Virus record (IMG/VR): IMGVR_UViG_3300046543_000401
Location: 1-45,236 of that record
DNA length: 45,236 bases
Reading direction: 5' to 3' (one strand)
DNA from: a virus
Part shown: positions 37,491 to 44,640 of the stretch, piece by piece
Position numbering within the stretch: position 1 is the stretch's first letter
Layout of the letters: each line of letters starts with the position of its first letter
Notes under the pieces: generated by a model
The model's database searches: none
Told to the model about the DNA's origin: nothing
The model's input: only the letters and a program-made list of their open reading frames with translations
Translations under genes and position numbers: made by a program

Positions 37491-37690
37491 GCGCGCACAT
37501 CGGCGATGACTGCGGTTGGTGGGAATATGACGAGCATTCGCAAGCCTTGATCGCCCGTCCTGCGCCAGCGCCATATCCAGGAACACACTGGTTCGAATCA
37601 ATTGACGGGCAGACAGCGCCGGCTGTGCGCTGGCCCATCGGCTTCATGCGCCGCAAGCCGATTGTGCGCGTGAAGGCGGGCCGGCCGTGA
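37487..37690 (+). CDS. Small early hypothetical protein
   Basis: A 67-residue protein from GTG 37487: DDCGWWEYDEHSQALIARPA, then THWFESIDGQTAPAVRWPIG. Aromatic-rich, possibly a small beta fold. GTGA overlaps with both neighbours. No family recognised. Confidence 0.5.
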   Translation: MSAHIGDDCGWWEYDEHSQALIARPAPAPYPGTHWFESIDGQTAPAVRWPIGFMRRKPIVRVKAGRP

Positions 37691-38088
37691 GCGACGCACA
37701 GGCAATCCGTGAGGCGTGGCACGGCAACCAAAAGCTGCGGCCGTTCAAAGCCGACCCCGACGTGCTGGCAGCGATCACGCCACCCGGTGGTGAGTGGGTA
37801 GCCGTCGCCGAGGACGGTGCGATCACGCGCTCGGTTCGATGGAGAGGTACCGAGGTCTGCTTGGTCAATCCCGCTGGGGACATTGACGACGCCACCGAGG
37901 GCCAGATCGCGATGGGGCTGCGAGCGACGCCGGTGCTCGATACCGCCCTGCGCGCGATCATGACGCTGGCGGCGGATCCGGAAAACGCTGCGTTGATCGC
38001 GAAGGTTGCGGAGACGGCGATCGCATACATCGAGACGCCAGCGCCGCGGTTGAAGGAGCCGGAGGACGATCCGGACGATGATCAATGA
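37687..38088 (+). CDS. Early hypothetical protein
   Basis: A 133-residue protein from GTG 37687. N-terminal beta-like part (GGEWVAVAEDGAITRSVRWR) and a helical C-terminus (LRAIMTLAADPENAALIAKV) with an acidic tail. The stop overlaps the next ATG as ATGA. No family recognised. Confidence 0.55.
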   Translation: MSDAQAIREAWHGNQKLRPFKADPDVLAAITPPGGEWVAVAEDGAITRSVRWRGTEVCLVNPAGDIDDATEGQIAMGLRATPVLDTALRAIMTLAADPENAALIAKVAETAIAYIETPAPRLKEPEDDPDDDQ

Positions 38089-38279
38089 GCGTGTCTGGTT
38101 ATACCCGCGAGGTCTGCCGCCGGCTTTGCATGGAGCGCTACGCCGAGATGGAGATGGCGCGCCTCGACCGGAAGGCGGCGATCATGCACAAGCGCCCGCT
38201 CACCGAGGCCGAGGCCACACTCGACGCGGAGGAGCGCAAGGCCGCACTCCGCATGCTGGACGCGGCGAACGCGCGATGA
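38085..38279 (+). CDS. Small helical early protein
   Basis: A 64-residue, charged, fully helical protein (CRRLCMERYAEMEMARLDRK; EEARKAALRML-like end). ATGA overlaps both neighbours. Possibly a coiled-coil adaptor; unknown function. Confidence 0.5.
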   Translation: MSVSGYTREVCRRLCMERYAEMEMARLDRKAAIMHKRPLTEAEATLDAEERKAALRMLDAANAR

Positions 38280-38467
38280 CCGAGAGCATCATCTACAGCG
38301 CGGCCAGTGTGGCAATCGTGGCGATCATCTGCGCCGCTGCGACATACGGCTGCGTCAACACCAATCGCCATTATTACGCGGCAATGTCGGAGTGCGTTCA
38401 GTCAGGCGGCTCAGCCGTTCCGATTGGCCAAGGCGATGGCTCTTCGATCGTCTGCATACGGAAGTGA
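38276..38467 (+). CDS. Small single-pass membrane protein
   Basis: A 63-residue protein starting at ATG 38276. Residues about 4-26 (IIYSAASVAIVAIICAAATY) form one membrane helix or an uncleaved signal. The remainder has three cysteines and would lie outside the cytoplasm. Early expression of a membrane protein is typical of superinfection-exclusion proteins, but that is only a suggestion. Confidence 0.5.
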   Translation: MTESIIYSAASVAIVAIICAAATYGCVNTNRHYYAAMSECVQSGGSAVPIGQGDGSSIVCIRK

Positions 38468-38472
38468 AGCTG

Positions 38473-38628
38473 ATGATTCATCCCGACATCGCGCAGATCG
38501 CTCGCTCGGAAGACCGCCGCGCCTGGCGCCGGTTCCAGCGCCGCACGCGACACGCGAGAGCCAAGCGGGTGATCGGCACGGCGATCGGAATTCTGCTGAT
38601 GTGGACTGCAATTATCTGGATTTTGTGA
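38473..38628 (+). CDS. Small tail-anchored membrane protein
   Basis: A 51-residue protein: a strongly basic N-terminus (RRAWRRFQRRTRHARAKRV) followed by a C-terminal membrane helix IGTAIGILLMWTAIIWIL. Start chosen at ATG 38473. Early membrane peptide, role unknown. Confidence 0.5.
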   Translation: MIHPDIAQIARSEDRRAWRRFQRRTRHARAKRVIGTAIGILLMWTAIIWIL

Positions 38629-38635
38629 GGACGGA

Positions 38636-38848
38636 ATGAGCGCCGTAATCGTCAAGGTTCAGATAGCGCAGTTCCCGCCCGGTGCGCCCGCGCTGATCTA
38701 CGCGAAGGACCGCAAGCGCCTGGTGCAGATGGAGCTGCCGGCCGACGTCACCCGGCAGATGTGCGGCGCGGCGAAGGCTTACTTCCGGGCGGTCTGGAAC
38801 GGGGACGGATACACGCTGCGCGAACGCGTGGCCGATCAATCGTGGTGA
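38636..38848 (+). CDS. Small early hypothetical protein
   Basis: A 70-residue protein: VKVQIAQFPPGAPALIYAKD, then RKRLVQMELPADVTRQMCGA and AKAYFRAVWNGDGYTL. Proteins with this beta-then-helix pattern are common just upstream of recombination genes in phages of this group, without known role. Good spacing to its neighbours. Confidence 0.6.
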   Translation: MSAVIVKVQIAQFPPGAPALIYAKDRKRLVQMELPADVTRQMCGAAKAYFRAVWNGDGYTLRERVADQSW

Positions 38849-38855
38849 GGAAGCA

Positions 38856-40259
38856 ATGAGCGAAACCGAGGAAGCCCCGGTCACCGAAACGCAGACTGCG
38901 CTGGCGATAATCCCGGCGTCGCAGCTGCCGACCATCCTGGCGGCGGACGGCGCGAAGGACATCCTTGCCGCGCTCAAGGCCGAGCTTGATCGGTTCAAGC
39001 CTGACGTAACGACGCCCAAGGGCAAGCGCGAGATCGCGAGCAAGGCGTACAAGGTGGCGGTCGCGAAGAACGATCTGATCCGCCTTGCCGGCACGCTCAA
39101 GGAAGATGCGCAGAAGGTCATCAAGGGCGTGAACGCCGAGGTCCGCATCGTCGAGGCGGAGATGGACCAGCTGCGTGCCGCTGTGCGGAAGCCGCTCGAT
39201 GATTACGAGAGCATGGAAGCGGCGCGCGAGCAGGGTCACCGGGACGCCATCGTGGCGATCGAGGCCTTCGCGACGATCCCCGAGAATTGGCCGTCGGGGC
39301 ACATCGCCACGCGGATTGAGGAGCTCGAGCAGAGCGAGCTGCTGACGCGCGACTGGCAAGAATTCGCCGCCAAGGCGCAGGACGCGATCGACACCACCAA
39401 GCTGACGCTCGAGCGCGCTTACCAGGCGGCGGCGGTGCGGGAGGCCGAGGCGGAGGAGGCCGCGCGTCAGGCCGCTGCGGCGGCGGAGGCGAAGCGCCAG
39501 GCCGAGGAACAGGAACGGCTTGCCCGTGAGGAGCGGATAGCGGCTGAGGCCGCCCAGCGTGCCCGGGAAGCCGCGGAGCGGGCGGCGGCGGAACAGGCGG
39601 CGGAGGTGGAGCGACGGGCCCAGGCGGAACGTGAGGCCGCCGCGCGGCGCGAGCGGGAGGCGCTCGAGGCTGCCGAACGGGCGGAGCGGGAAAAGGCCGA
39701 GGCCGAGGCACGTGCGCGCCAGGCCGAGAAGCAACGCGAGGTAGAACGGGTGGAGCGGCACCGATCGTCGATCCGCGCCATCGAGGCGCAGGACCAATTC
39801 TCCCGGCCGCCGACGTCTGCGGAGGTGCAGGCGCGGCACGACGCTCTGTGCGAGATCGCCTTGGACTTCGAGGAATTCGCCGCCGAGGCCGAGGCGGCTC
39901 GATCGGCTGTGCTGCTTCGGCTCGCGCCAATGTATGCCGCCGCGAAAGAGCGCGAGGACGAGGCGATCGAGGCCCAGCGGGTCGCGCGTGAGGCCGAGCA
40001 GAAACGCCGCGAGGAACAGGCGGTCGAGGCGGAACGCCGGCGGCGGGAGCAGGAAGAGGCGAAGGCAAAGGCTGAGGCGGATCGGCGGGCCGCGAACAAA
40101 GCGCACCGGACGAAGATCAATCGCGAGGCGCTGACGGCGGTAATGCTCGCCATGGCCGACGACCATTCCGGCAGTGCCGAGGAGGCCGAGAAGATCGGTG
40201 TCGCCATCGTGACGGCCATTGCGACGGGCTCGGTGCCTCATGTGAGAATCGAATACTGA
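38856..40259 (+). CDS. Large coiled-coil protein of the recombination operon
   Basis: A 467-residue protein. Residues 1-190 are helical and resemble phage proteins found before ERF/RecT genes (AALKAELDRFKPDVTTPKGK; DLIRLAGTLKEDAQKVIKGV). Residues about 195-305 and 365-415 are extreme Ala/Glu/Arg coiled coil. The C-terminus is compact. Its stop overlaps the next ATG. It may bind DNA or assist recombinase loading; the coiled-coil composition makes homology searches unreliable. Confidence 0.7.
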   Translation: MSETEEAPVTETQTALAIIPASQLPTILAADGAKDILAALKAELDRFKPDVTTPKGKREIASKAYKVAVAKNDLIRLAGTLKEDAQKVIKGVNAEVRIVEAEMDQLRAAVRKPLDDYESMEAAREQGHRDAIVAIEAFATIPENWPSGHIATRIEELEQSELLTRDWQEFAAKAQDAIDTTKLTLERAYQAAAVREAEAEEAARQAAAAAEAKRQAEEQERLAREERIAAEAAQRAREAAERAAAEQAAEVERRAQAEREAAARREREALEAAERAEREKAEAEARARQAEKQREVERVERHRSSIRAIEAQDQFSRPPTSAEVQARHDALCEIALDFEEFAAEAEAARSAVLLRLAPMYAAAKEREDEAIEAQRVAREAEQKRREEQAVEAERRRREQEEAKAKAEADRRAANKAHRTKINREALTAVMLAMADDHSGSAEEAEKIGVAIVTAIATGSVPHVRIEY

Positions 40260-40483
40260 TGTCCGCCATCACCGAGATCCGCGTGGACTTTGCCAGGACG
40301 TTCGTACCGCCGGGGGGTGATCGATATCAGCCGCTCAAGATCGCCGCCGGCCTGACGGTTGCCGTCGAGCCCGGCGAAGACGTGGAGGCGGTGAAGCGCA
40401 CGGTGCAGATCGAGCTGCGCCAGATCATCGAGGAGACCTATCGCTCGCAGGTCAGACCGAAGCGCGAGGAGGCAGCGGCATGA
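40259..40483 (+). CDS. Small hypothetical protein upstream of ERF
   Basis: A 74-residue protein: TEIRVDFARTFVPPGGDRYQ, LKIAAGLTVAVEPGEDVEAV then a helix ending in RQIIEETYRS. TGATG and ATGA overlaps place it in the recombination operon. No known family. Confidence 0.6.
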   Translation: MSAITEIRVDFARTFVPPGGDRYQPLKIAAGLTVAVEPGEDVEAVKRTVQIELRQIIEETYRSQVRPKREEAAA

Positions 40484-41289
40484 ACGAGATCAGCACCGTC
40501 ACCGCATCCAACCTCCCCGCGCTGCCGGTCGAGCGCGTCCTGCAGGCCGTCATCGCCGCCGCGAGCGACCCGGCCGTCGACGTCGCCAAGATGCGCGAGC
40601 TGCTCGGGCTTCAGAAGGAACTCATGGCCATGCAGGCCGAGCAGCAATTCAACGAAGCGTTCCACCGACTGCAACTCGAAATGCCGCGCATCAAGAAAGA
40701 CGGCGCCGTCGAATACAAGGGCAAGGAAGCCTTCAAGTTCGCGACCTGGGAGGCGATCGATACGGTCATTCGCCCGATCCTGCAGCGCGAGGGGTTCAGC
40801 CTTTCGTTCGATAGCGCCCAGCGCCAGGGCGAGGGTGGGGGCATCGTGGTGACGGGCAAGCTATCGCACACCGGCGGCGCCCATCGCACGGCGTCGATCC
40901 CGGTTCCGCTCGATACGTCGGGAGGGAAGAACGCGATCCAAGGCTACGGCAGCGCCATGAGCTATGGGCGTCGCTACACGGCCACAGCATTGTTGAACAT
41001 CGTCACCGAGGGCGAGGATGATTCAGGCGTCAGGGGCGGCACCAAGTTCATCGATGAAGTGCGCCTCGCGCAGATCACGTCGCTGATCGTTGAGACGAAG
41101 ACGGATCGCAACCGGCTCATGCAACACTACCAGATAACCGAGTTGCACAACCTTACGGCGGAGCAAGAGCCGCATCTGATGAAGGTGCTGCTTGGTAAGT
41201 TGCCGCCCCATCGCCGGACCGCGTGGGATGCAGCGCTACGCGATGGAACGATCGCCACCATGGACGACTTTCCCGGAGATCGCCCGTGA
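40480..41289 (+). CDS. erf: ERF-family single-strand annealing recombinase
   Basis: A 269-residue protein. Core ERF motifs: MQAEQQFNEAFHRLQLEMPR, IKKDGAVEYKGKEAFKFATW, IDTVIRPILQREGFSLSFDS and the QGYGSAMSYGRRYTATALLN motif with G-S-A-x-S-Y-x-R-R-Y. It anneals complementary single strands during phage recombination, probably with the YqaJ exonuclease encoded next (GTGA overlap). Confidence 0.92.
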   Translation: MNEISTVTASNLPALPVERVLQAVIAAASDPAVDVAKMRELLGLQKELMAMQAEQQFNEAFHRLQLEMPRIKKDGAVEYKGKEAFKFATWEAIDTVIRPILQREGFSLSFDSAQRQGEGGGIVVTGKLSHTGGAHRTASIPVPLDTSGGKNAIQGYGSAMSYGRRYTATALLNIVTEGEDDSGVRGGTKFIDEVRLAQITSLIVETKTDRNRLMQHYQITELHNLTAEQEPHLMKVLLGKLPPHRRTAWDAALRDGTIATMDDFPGDRP

Positions 41290-42041
41290 AAATATGGTGG
41301 GACGTGGATCAAGGCTCGGTGGAGTGGCACAAGCTGCGGCGAGGGATCCCTACCGCATCGGAGGCGCACCGCATCATCCAGCCTCAGAAGCTGAAGAGAT
41401 CCGAGAGCCGCAAGAAATACCTCTGCGAACTACTGGCGTCCCGCCTGAAGAACTGGCAGCGGAATTCGATCGATCACCTGGAGCATGTCGCCCGCGGCAA
41501 AGAACACGAGCCTGACGCCGTGTTCGCCTTTGAGGAAACAAACAAGGTCGAGACGAAAAAGGTCGGCTTCATCACGGTCGATAGCGGACGCTTCGGCGCA
41601 AGCCCGGATCGCTTCATCATTGAGGGCATGGTCCCACTGGAGATCAAGTGCCCTTCCGAGGTGCAGTTGATGGAGTACCAGTTCTTCGGCCTGGGCGGCG
41701 ACTATCGCGCGCAGGTGCAGACACAGATCTGGGCTGCGGAAGCTGACCATGGCGTGTTCAACGCCTACAACGTCGGCGTGCCGCGGGACTTCACGCTGCG
41801 CACTGACCGCGACGATGCATTCCTCCGGGAATGGCGCCCCGTCCTGGACGAGTTCTGTGATGACCTCGACCAGATGGAGGCGACGGCGCGCACCTGGGGC
41901 ATCTGGGAAGAATACCAGTGGCGCACGGCGCACGATCGAGAGCTTGGCATCAGGCGGGATCCGCTGACCACCGCGGAGGAGATGGCGGCGGTGATCGAGC
42001 GCGAGACCCGGCCGGGCGACCTGTACCGGATGGGCGCGTGA
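41286..42041 (+). CDS. YqaJ/lambda-type exonuclease
   Basis: A 251-residue protein starting at GTG 41286, overlapping the ERF stop. The nuclease core shows SVEWHKLRRGIPTASEAHRI, GRFGASPDRFI (Asp108) and VPLEIKCPSEVQLMEY (Glu119, Lys121), the D...ExK catalytic set. It resects double-strand ends to give ERF its substrate, a Red-like system. A longer upstream reading would only overlap ERF. Confidence 0.9.
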   Translation: MKIWWDVDQGSVEWHKLRRGIPTASEAHRIIQPQKLKRSESRKKYLCELLASRLKNWQRNSIDHLEHVARGKEHEPDAVFAFEETNKVETKKVGFITVDSGRFGASPDRFIIEGMVPLEIKCPSEVQLMEYQFFGLGGDYRAQVQTQIWAAEADHGVFNAYNVGVPRDFTLRTDRDDAFLREWRPVLDEFCDDLDQMEATARTWGIWEEYQWRTAHDRELGIRRDPLTTAEEMAAVIERETRPGDLYRMGA

Positions 42042-42286
42042 TGCCTCGGCGCTTGAGGGACCTCGAGATGGAGATGCACGACAGCCTCGAGAACGTCACC
42101 CTGGCTGTGGGCCGGATGCGCGATAGCAATGACAGAATGCGGACCGTCCTACTCGCCGCTGCGGAGCAGTTCGAGCGCTACGCGGAGCATCATTTGGCGA
42201 AGCAGCCGTCCGACCTCGAGAAGGCCGAGGCCAACGTCGAATGGGCGGCGCGATGCCGAGAGGCGGCGACGGCATCCGATGCCTGA
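42041..42286 (+). CDS. Small helical hypothetical protein
   Basis: An 81-residue, entirely helical protein (LRDLEMEMHDSLENVTLAVG; VLLAAAEQFERYAEHHLAKQ). TGATG overlap with the exonuclease. No family recognised; possible coiled-coil dimer. Confidence 0.5.
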   Translation: MPRRLRDLEMEMHDSLENVTLAVGRMRDSNDRMRTVLLAAAEQFERYAEHHLAKQPSDLEKAEANVEWAARCREAATASDA

Positions 42287-42767
42287 TCTCTTCTGGTCCG
42301 ACGACTTCGACATGGACCTCCCCAAGATATTCCCCGAGGCGCGCGAGATCATGGGGCCGCTGGGCGACGTCGAGTTGTTCACCAACGGCCACACGATGCA
42401 CGGCAGGCTGAACCATCCGAACGTGTGGAACAGCCACAACACGATGCTGTCGTTCTTCGGCTTCACCGGTCCGGCGCGGCCGAGCGTCTATCACACCAGC
42501 AGTGAGCTCGTGTCCTGCACTGCGTGGGAGGCTTTCCGCGACGCGTGGTCGCACAGCTACCTAATCCAGATCGAGAAGCGGCCGATCTGGGACACGTTTA
42601 AGCTGGCTCGTCCGTTCGAAATCATCATGTGGAATATTCGCGGATGGGACGAGAAGCTGGAAAGGCCGAACGATGTGAGCAAAGCACGGCGACTGGCATT
42701 GGCGTCATACCGTGCTGGGATTGCTGCGCTGCGATCGGTCTGCGCTGAGTTCGGGCGGCCGACGTGA
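42279..42767 (+). CDS. Hypothetical protein upstream of the CRISPR array
   Basis: A 162-residue soluble protein: FWSDDFDMDLPKIFPEAREI, FTNGHTMHGRLNHPNVWNSH, NTMLSFFGFTGPARPSVYHT and a helical end. Rich in His/Trp/Asn. No family recognised. Its stop overlaps the start of the array-interrupted gene, and both open with MPDLF. Confidence 0.6.
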   Translation: MPDLFWSDDFDMDLPKIFPEAREIMGPLGDVELFTNGHTMHGRLNHPNVWNSHNTMLSFFGFTGPARPSVYHTSSELVSCTAWEAFRDAWSHSYLIQIEKRPIWDTFKLARPFEIIMWNIRGWDEKLERPNDVSKARRLALASYRAGIAALRSVCAEFGRPT

Positions 42768-43021
42768 TGCCTGACCTGTTCCCCGTCACCCTGGATGAGA
42801 TGGTCCGCCGGTCGCCGTATATACGAAGCGTGTTCCCCGCGCGTGCGGGATCCGTTCATCGAGAGCCTCAAGTGGGTGATCACCCAGTGTTCCCCGCGCG
42901 TGCGGGGATGATCCGGTCCGCGAGGTGGAACGGGAAATCACGCTTCGGAGTTCCCCGCGCGTGCGGGGATGAACCGGAGGCGGTCGCCCGCGAGCTGCAG
43001 GACCGCGCCCGTGGCCGCTGA
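42767..43021 (+). pseudogene. Small phage gene interrupted by the CRISPR array
   Basis: ATG 42767 opens with 14 sensible codons (MPDLFPVTLDEMVR), and 14 sensible codons close it after the last repeat (EAVARELQDRARGR, 42977-43018). Between lie 168 bases of foreign array sequence. From memory, a family of about 60-residue phage proteins has this start and this end joined by an EREI-x-LR-x-R-V-Y helix. The reading stays open because the insert is a multiple of three. Confidence 0.65.
42830..42976 (+). CRISPR. Phage-borne type I-E mini-CRISPR array: 3 repeats, 2 spacers
   Basis: Repeats: R1 42830-42854 (25 bp, a 4-base deletion), R2 42887-42915 and R3 42948-42976 (29 bp each). Consensus starts G(T/A)GTTCCCCGCGCG and ends TGCGGGGATGAACCG, with the CCCCGC/GCGGGG hairpin of type I-E. 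Spacers 42855-42886 and 42916-42947 are exactly 32 bp. No cas genes are present, so it must borrow host Cascade/Cas3. Spacer 1 resembles a tape measure gene; spacer 2 resembles the interrupted gene. There is no AT-rich leader; a TATATA at 42818-42823 could be a -10. Confidence 0.95.
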
Positions 43022-43352
43022 GCCACGCTGGCTCGATCGTGCCTCCGCAGCCGCTTACGTCTGCATGTCCGAAGCTGCCTTCTGTCGCCGTGTGACGCAG
43101 GGCAAGTTCCCGAAACCCCGACTCGAGGCCGGGGAGCAGTCCCCGCGGTGGGACCGCCTGGCGCTTGACGCCGCCTTCGGCGCCGGCGCGGACTCTACTG
43201 ACGCCCGAATCGCATTCCAGGGGTTGGCAGATGAAATCGCGGCCAAAGGGACGAAAGGCGCTCAGGATCGTGCGTCGCATCCAAGCCGACGGCACGCTCA
43301 AAGAGTACCGCTACGCCCCATACAAGGCCAAGCCCCGCGTCCAGCCGACTGA
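43011..43352 (+). CDS. Excisionase / AlpA-like DNA-binding protein
   Basis: A 113-residue protein from GTG 43011 with a MerR/AlpA-type helix-turn-helix: RWLDRASAAAYVCMSEAAFC, RRVTQGKFPKPRLEAGEQSP then RWDRLALDAAF. It lies directly before, and overlapping by 122 bases, the integrase gene, the usual place of a recombination directionality factor. An in-frame ATG at 42969 lies inside CRISPR repeat 3 and has no proper ribosome site, so GTG is preferred. Confidence 0.7.
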   Translation: MAAEPRWLDRASAAAYVCMSEAAFCRRVTQGKFPKPRLEAGEQSPRWDRLALDAAFGAGADSTDARIAFQGLADEIAAKGTKGAQDRASHPSRRHAQRVPLRPIQGQAPRPAD

Positions 43353-44214
43353 CACGATTGACGCACTGCTCACTCAGTATCAGCGCAGTCCGGAATGGGA
43401 CGCATTAGCCGACAGGACCCGCGAGACCTATGGCCTTTACCAACGTCAGCTCACGCGCGTGGGACAGGTCAGGGTCGCCGAGGTCCGCCGTCGCGATATC
43501 CTCGCGCTCCGGGACGCTATCGCCAAAACGAGCGGCCCTGGTGCCGCACAGGTATTCATTCGAGCGGCATCGGTTCTGTTTAAGTGGGCGGTGGGGCGGG
43601 AATGGATCGAACACAGCCCCGTCACGCAGATACCTGCCTTGAAAGGGGGCGAGCTCCGCGCCTGGACGGCCCAGGAAGCCGACGCAGCCGAGGCCGGCCT
43701 ACCGGAACATCTTCGCCGCGTCGTCGTCCTGGCGCGCTACACGGGCCAGCGCAGGGGCGATCTATGCGCTATGACGTGGGCGCAGTTCGACGGGGAGGTG
43801 ATCACGCTCAAACAACAAAAGGCTGGCAAGGCCGCTGACCCGATCGTCATTCCCTGCGACCCGATCCTGCGGGCCGAACTCCTGGCATGGCGTAATCATC
43901 CTGTCGCCGCACTGCCGACACGGACGATCCTGGTCAACTCGTTTGGGCGTCCGTGGATCCCGAAGACTCTTTCGGAGAAGCTACCGGTCGCACTCGTGCG
44001 GCTCGGACTGCCACGAGAGCTGAACGTGCATGGTCTGCGCAAGCTTGCGGCTACCAGCCTTGCCAACGCCGGATGCAGTCCGCACCAGATCGCGGCCATC
44101 ACCGGTCATCGGACCCTGGCGATGGTCCAGCATTACACAAAAGCCGTGGATCAGCGCCGGCTAGCGACCGAAGCAATCGGGCGCCTACAAACTCGGGACA
44201 ACGGACAACGGTAG
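43231..44214 (+). CDS. int: Tyrosine integrase
   Basis: A 327-residue tyrosine recombinase from ATG 43231. The N-terminal SAM-like domain covers about residues 40-125 (WDALADRTRETYGLYQRQLT). The catalytic set is visible: Arg174 in YTGQRRGDL, a Lys in KQQKAGK, His267 and Arg270 in VHGLRKLAATSLAN, His293 in ITGHRTLAM and nucleophile Tyr302 in QHYTKAVDQ. It integrates and excises the prophage with the upstream excisionase. Confidence 0.95.
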   Translation: MKSRPKGRKALRIVRRIQADGTLKEYRYAPYKAKPRVQPTDTIDALLTQYQRSPEWDALADRTRETYGLYQRQLTRVGQVRVAEVRRRDILALRDAIAKTSGPGAAQVFIRAASVLFKWAVGREWIEHSPVTQIPALKGGELRAWTAQEADAAEAGLPEHLRRVVVLARYTGQRRGDLCAMTWAQFDGEVITLKQQKAGKAADPIVIPCDPILRAELLAWRNHPVAALPTRTILVNSFGRPWIPKTLSEKLPVALVRLGLPRELNVHGLRKLAATSLANAGCSPHQIAAITGHRTLAMVQHYTKAVDQRRLATEAIGRLQTRDNGQR

Positions 44215-44473
44215 TTGGTATTTCTGAACATTTTCAATCTCTTATGAGCAGTGGATCTTCCGTCGAAAAATGTCCTGTCATTGATTTTGCTACACATTTC
44301 AGTAGCGACTTTTGAGTCCGCCGTGCGTCGTGCAGATCTGTCCACGCCCGAGTCGGCCCCGGTCTGTTCGCCTGCCAAAGTGTCGGACAGATCGTCAGGT
44401 TCGGAGTGTGGCAACTGCCCGTTTGCTCAGGGTAGGGCGCGATAATGGGCATTTTGAAGAGTAGGGACGTGCC
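44215..44473. other. Non-coding region after int, candidate attP
   Basis: These 259 bases hold no convincing gene and start AT-richer than the rest of the genome (about 44215-44325). A perfect 9-bp inverted repeat, GATCTGTCC at 44335-44343 and GGACAGATC at 44385-44393, could be integrase or excisionase binding sites. No tRNA 3' end is recognisable, so the core cannot be named. Confidence 0.45.
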
Positions 44474-44632
44474 ATGAGCGCTTGGGTGCCTCACGCTATC
44501 GCCGCCGCGTTCGTCTTCGGTGTCGCTCTCGGCATGTGCATTTCGTGGGGCGCCAACCGCGTTGAGCTTGCGGCTTATCGGCGCATCTCGCGCATGGCAT
44601 CCGAGAGGGCCGCGGGGCAGGTTGATGAGTAG
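44474..44632 (+). CDS. 52-residue single-pass membrane protein
   Basis: ATG 44474 to TAG 44630-44632, with a purine-rich site upstream. Residues about 5-25 (VPHAIAAAFVFGVALGMCIS) make one membrane helix; the rest (RVELAAYRRISRMASERAAG) is a basic amphipathic tail. It converges on the minus-strand gene ending at 44641. It may be expressed from the prophage or as a small lysis-related protein; undetermined. Confidence 0.5.
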   Translation: MSAWVPHAIAAAFVFGVALGMCISWGANRVELAAYRRISRMASERAAGQVDE

Positions 44633-44640
44633 GAGGCGGT

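Noticed and set aside
38748-40241. Long minus-strand reading of about 500 codons
   Set aside because: Shadow of the GC-rich coiled-coil gene 38856-40259; Leu/Arg-rich composition with no domain.
42969-43010. Excisionase start at the ATG inside repeat 3
   Set aside because: No suitable ribosome site, and the extra residues come from repeat and remnant sequence; GTG 43011 is a better start.
42767-43021. An 85-residue protein read through the CRISPR array (with VPRACGDEP-like stretches)
   Set aside because: The middle is the usual translation artefact of I-E repeats; only the two 14-codon ends look like real protein, so it is treated as an interrupted gene.
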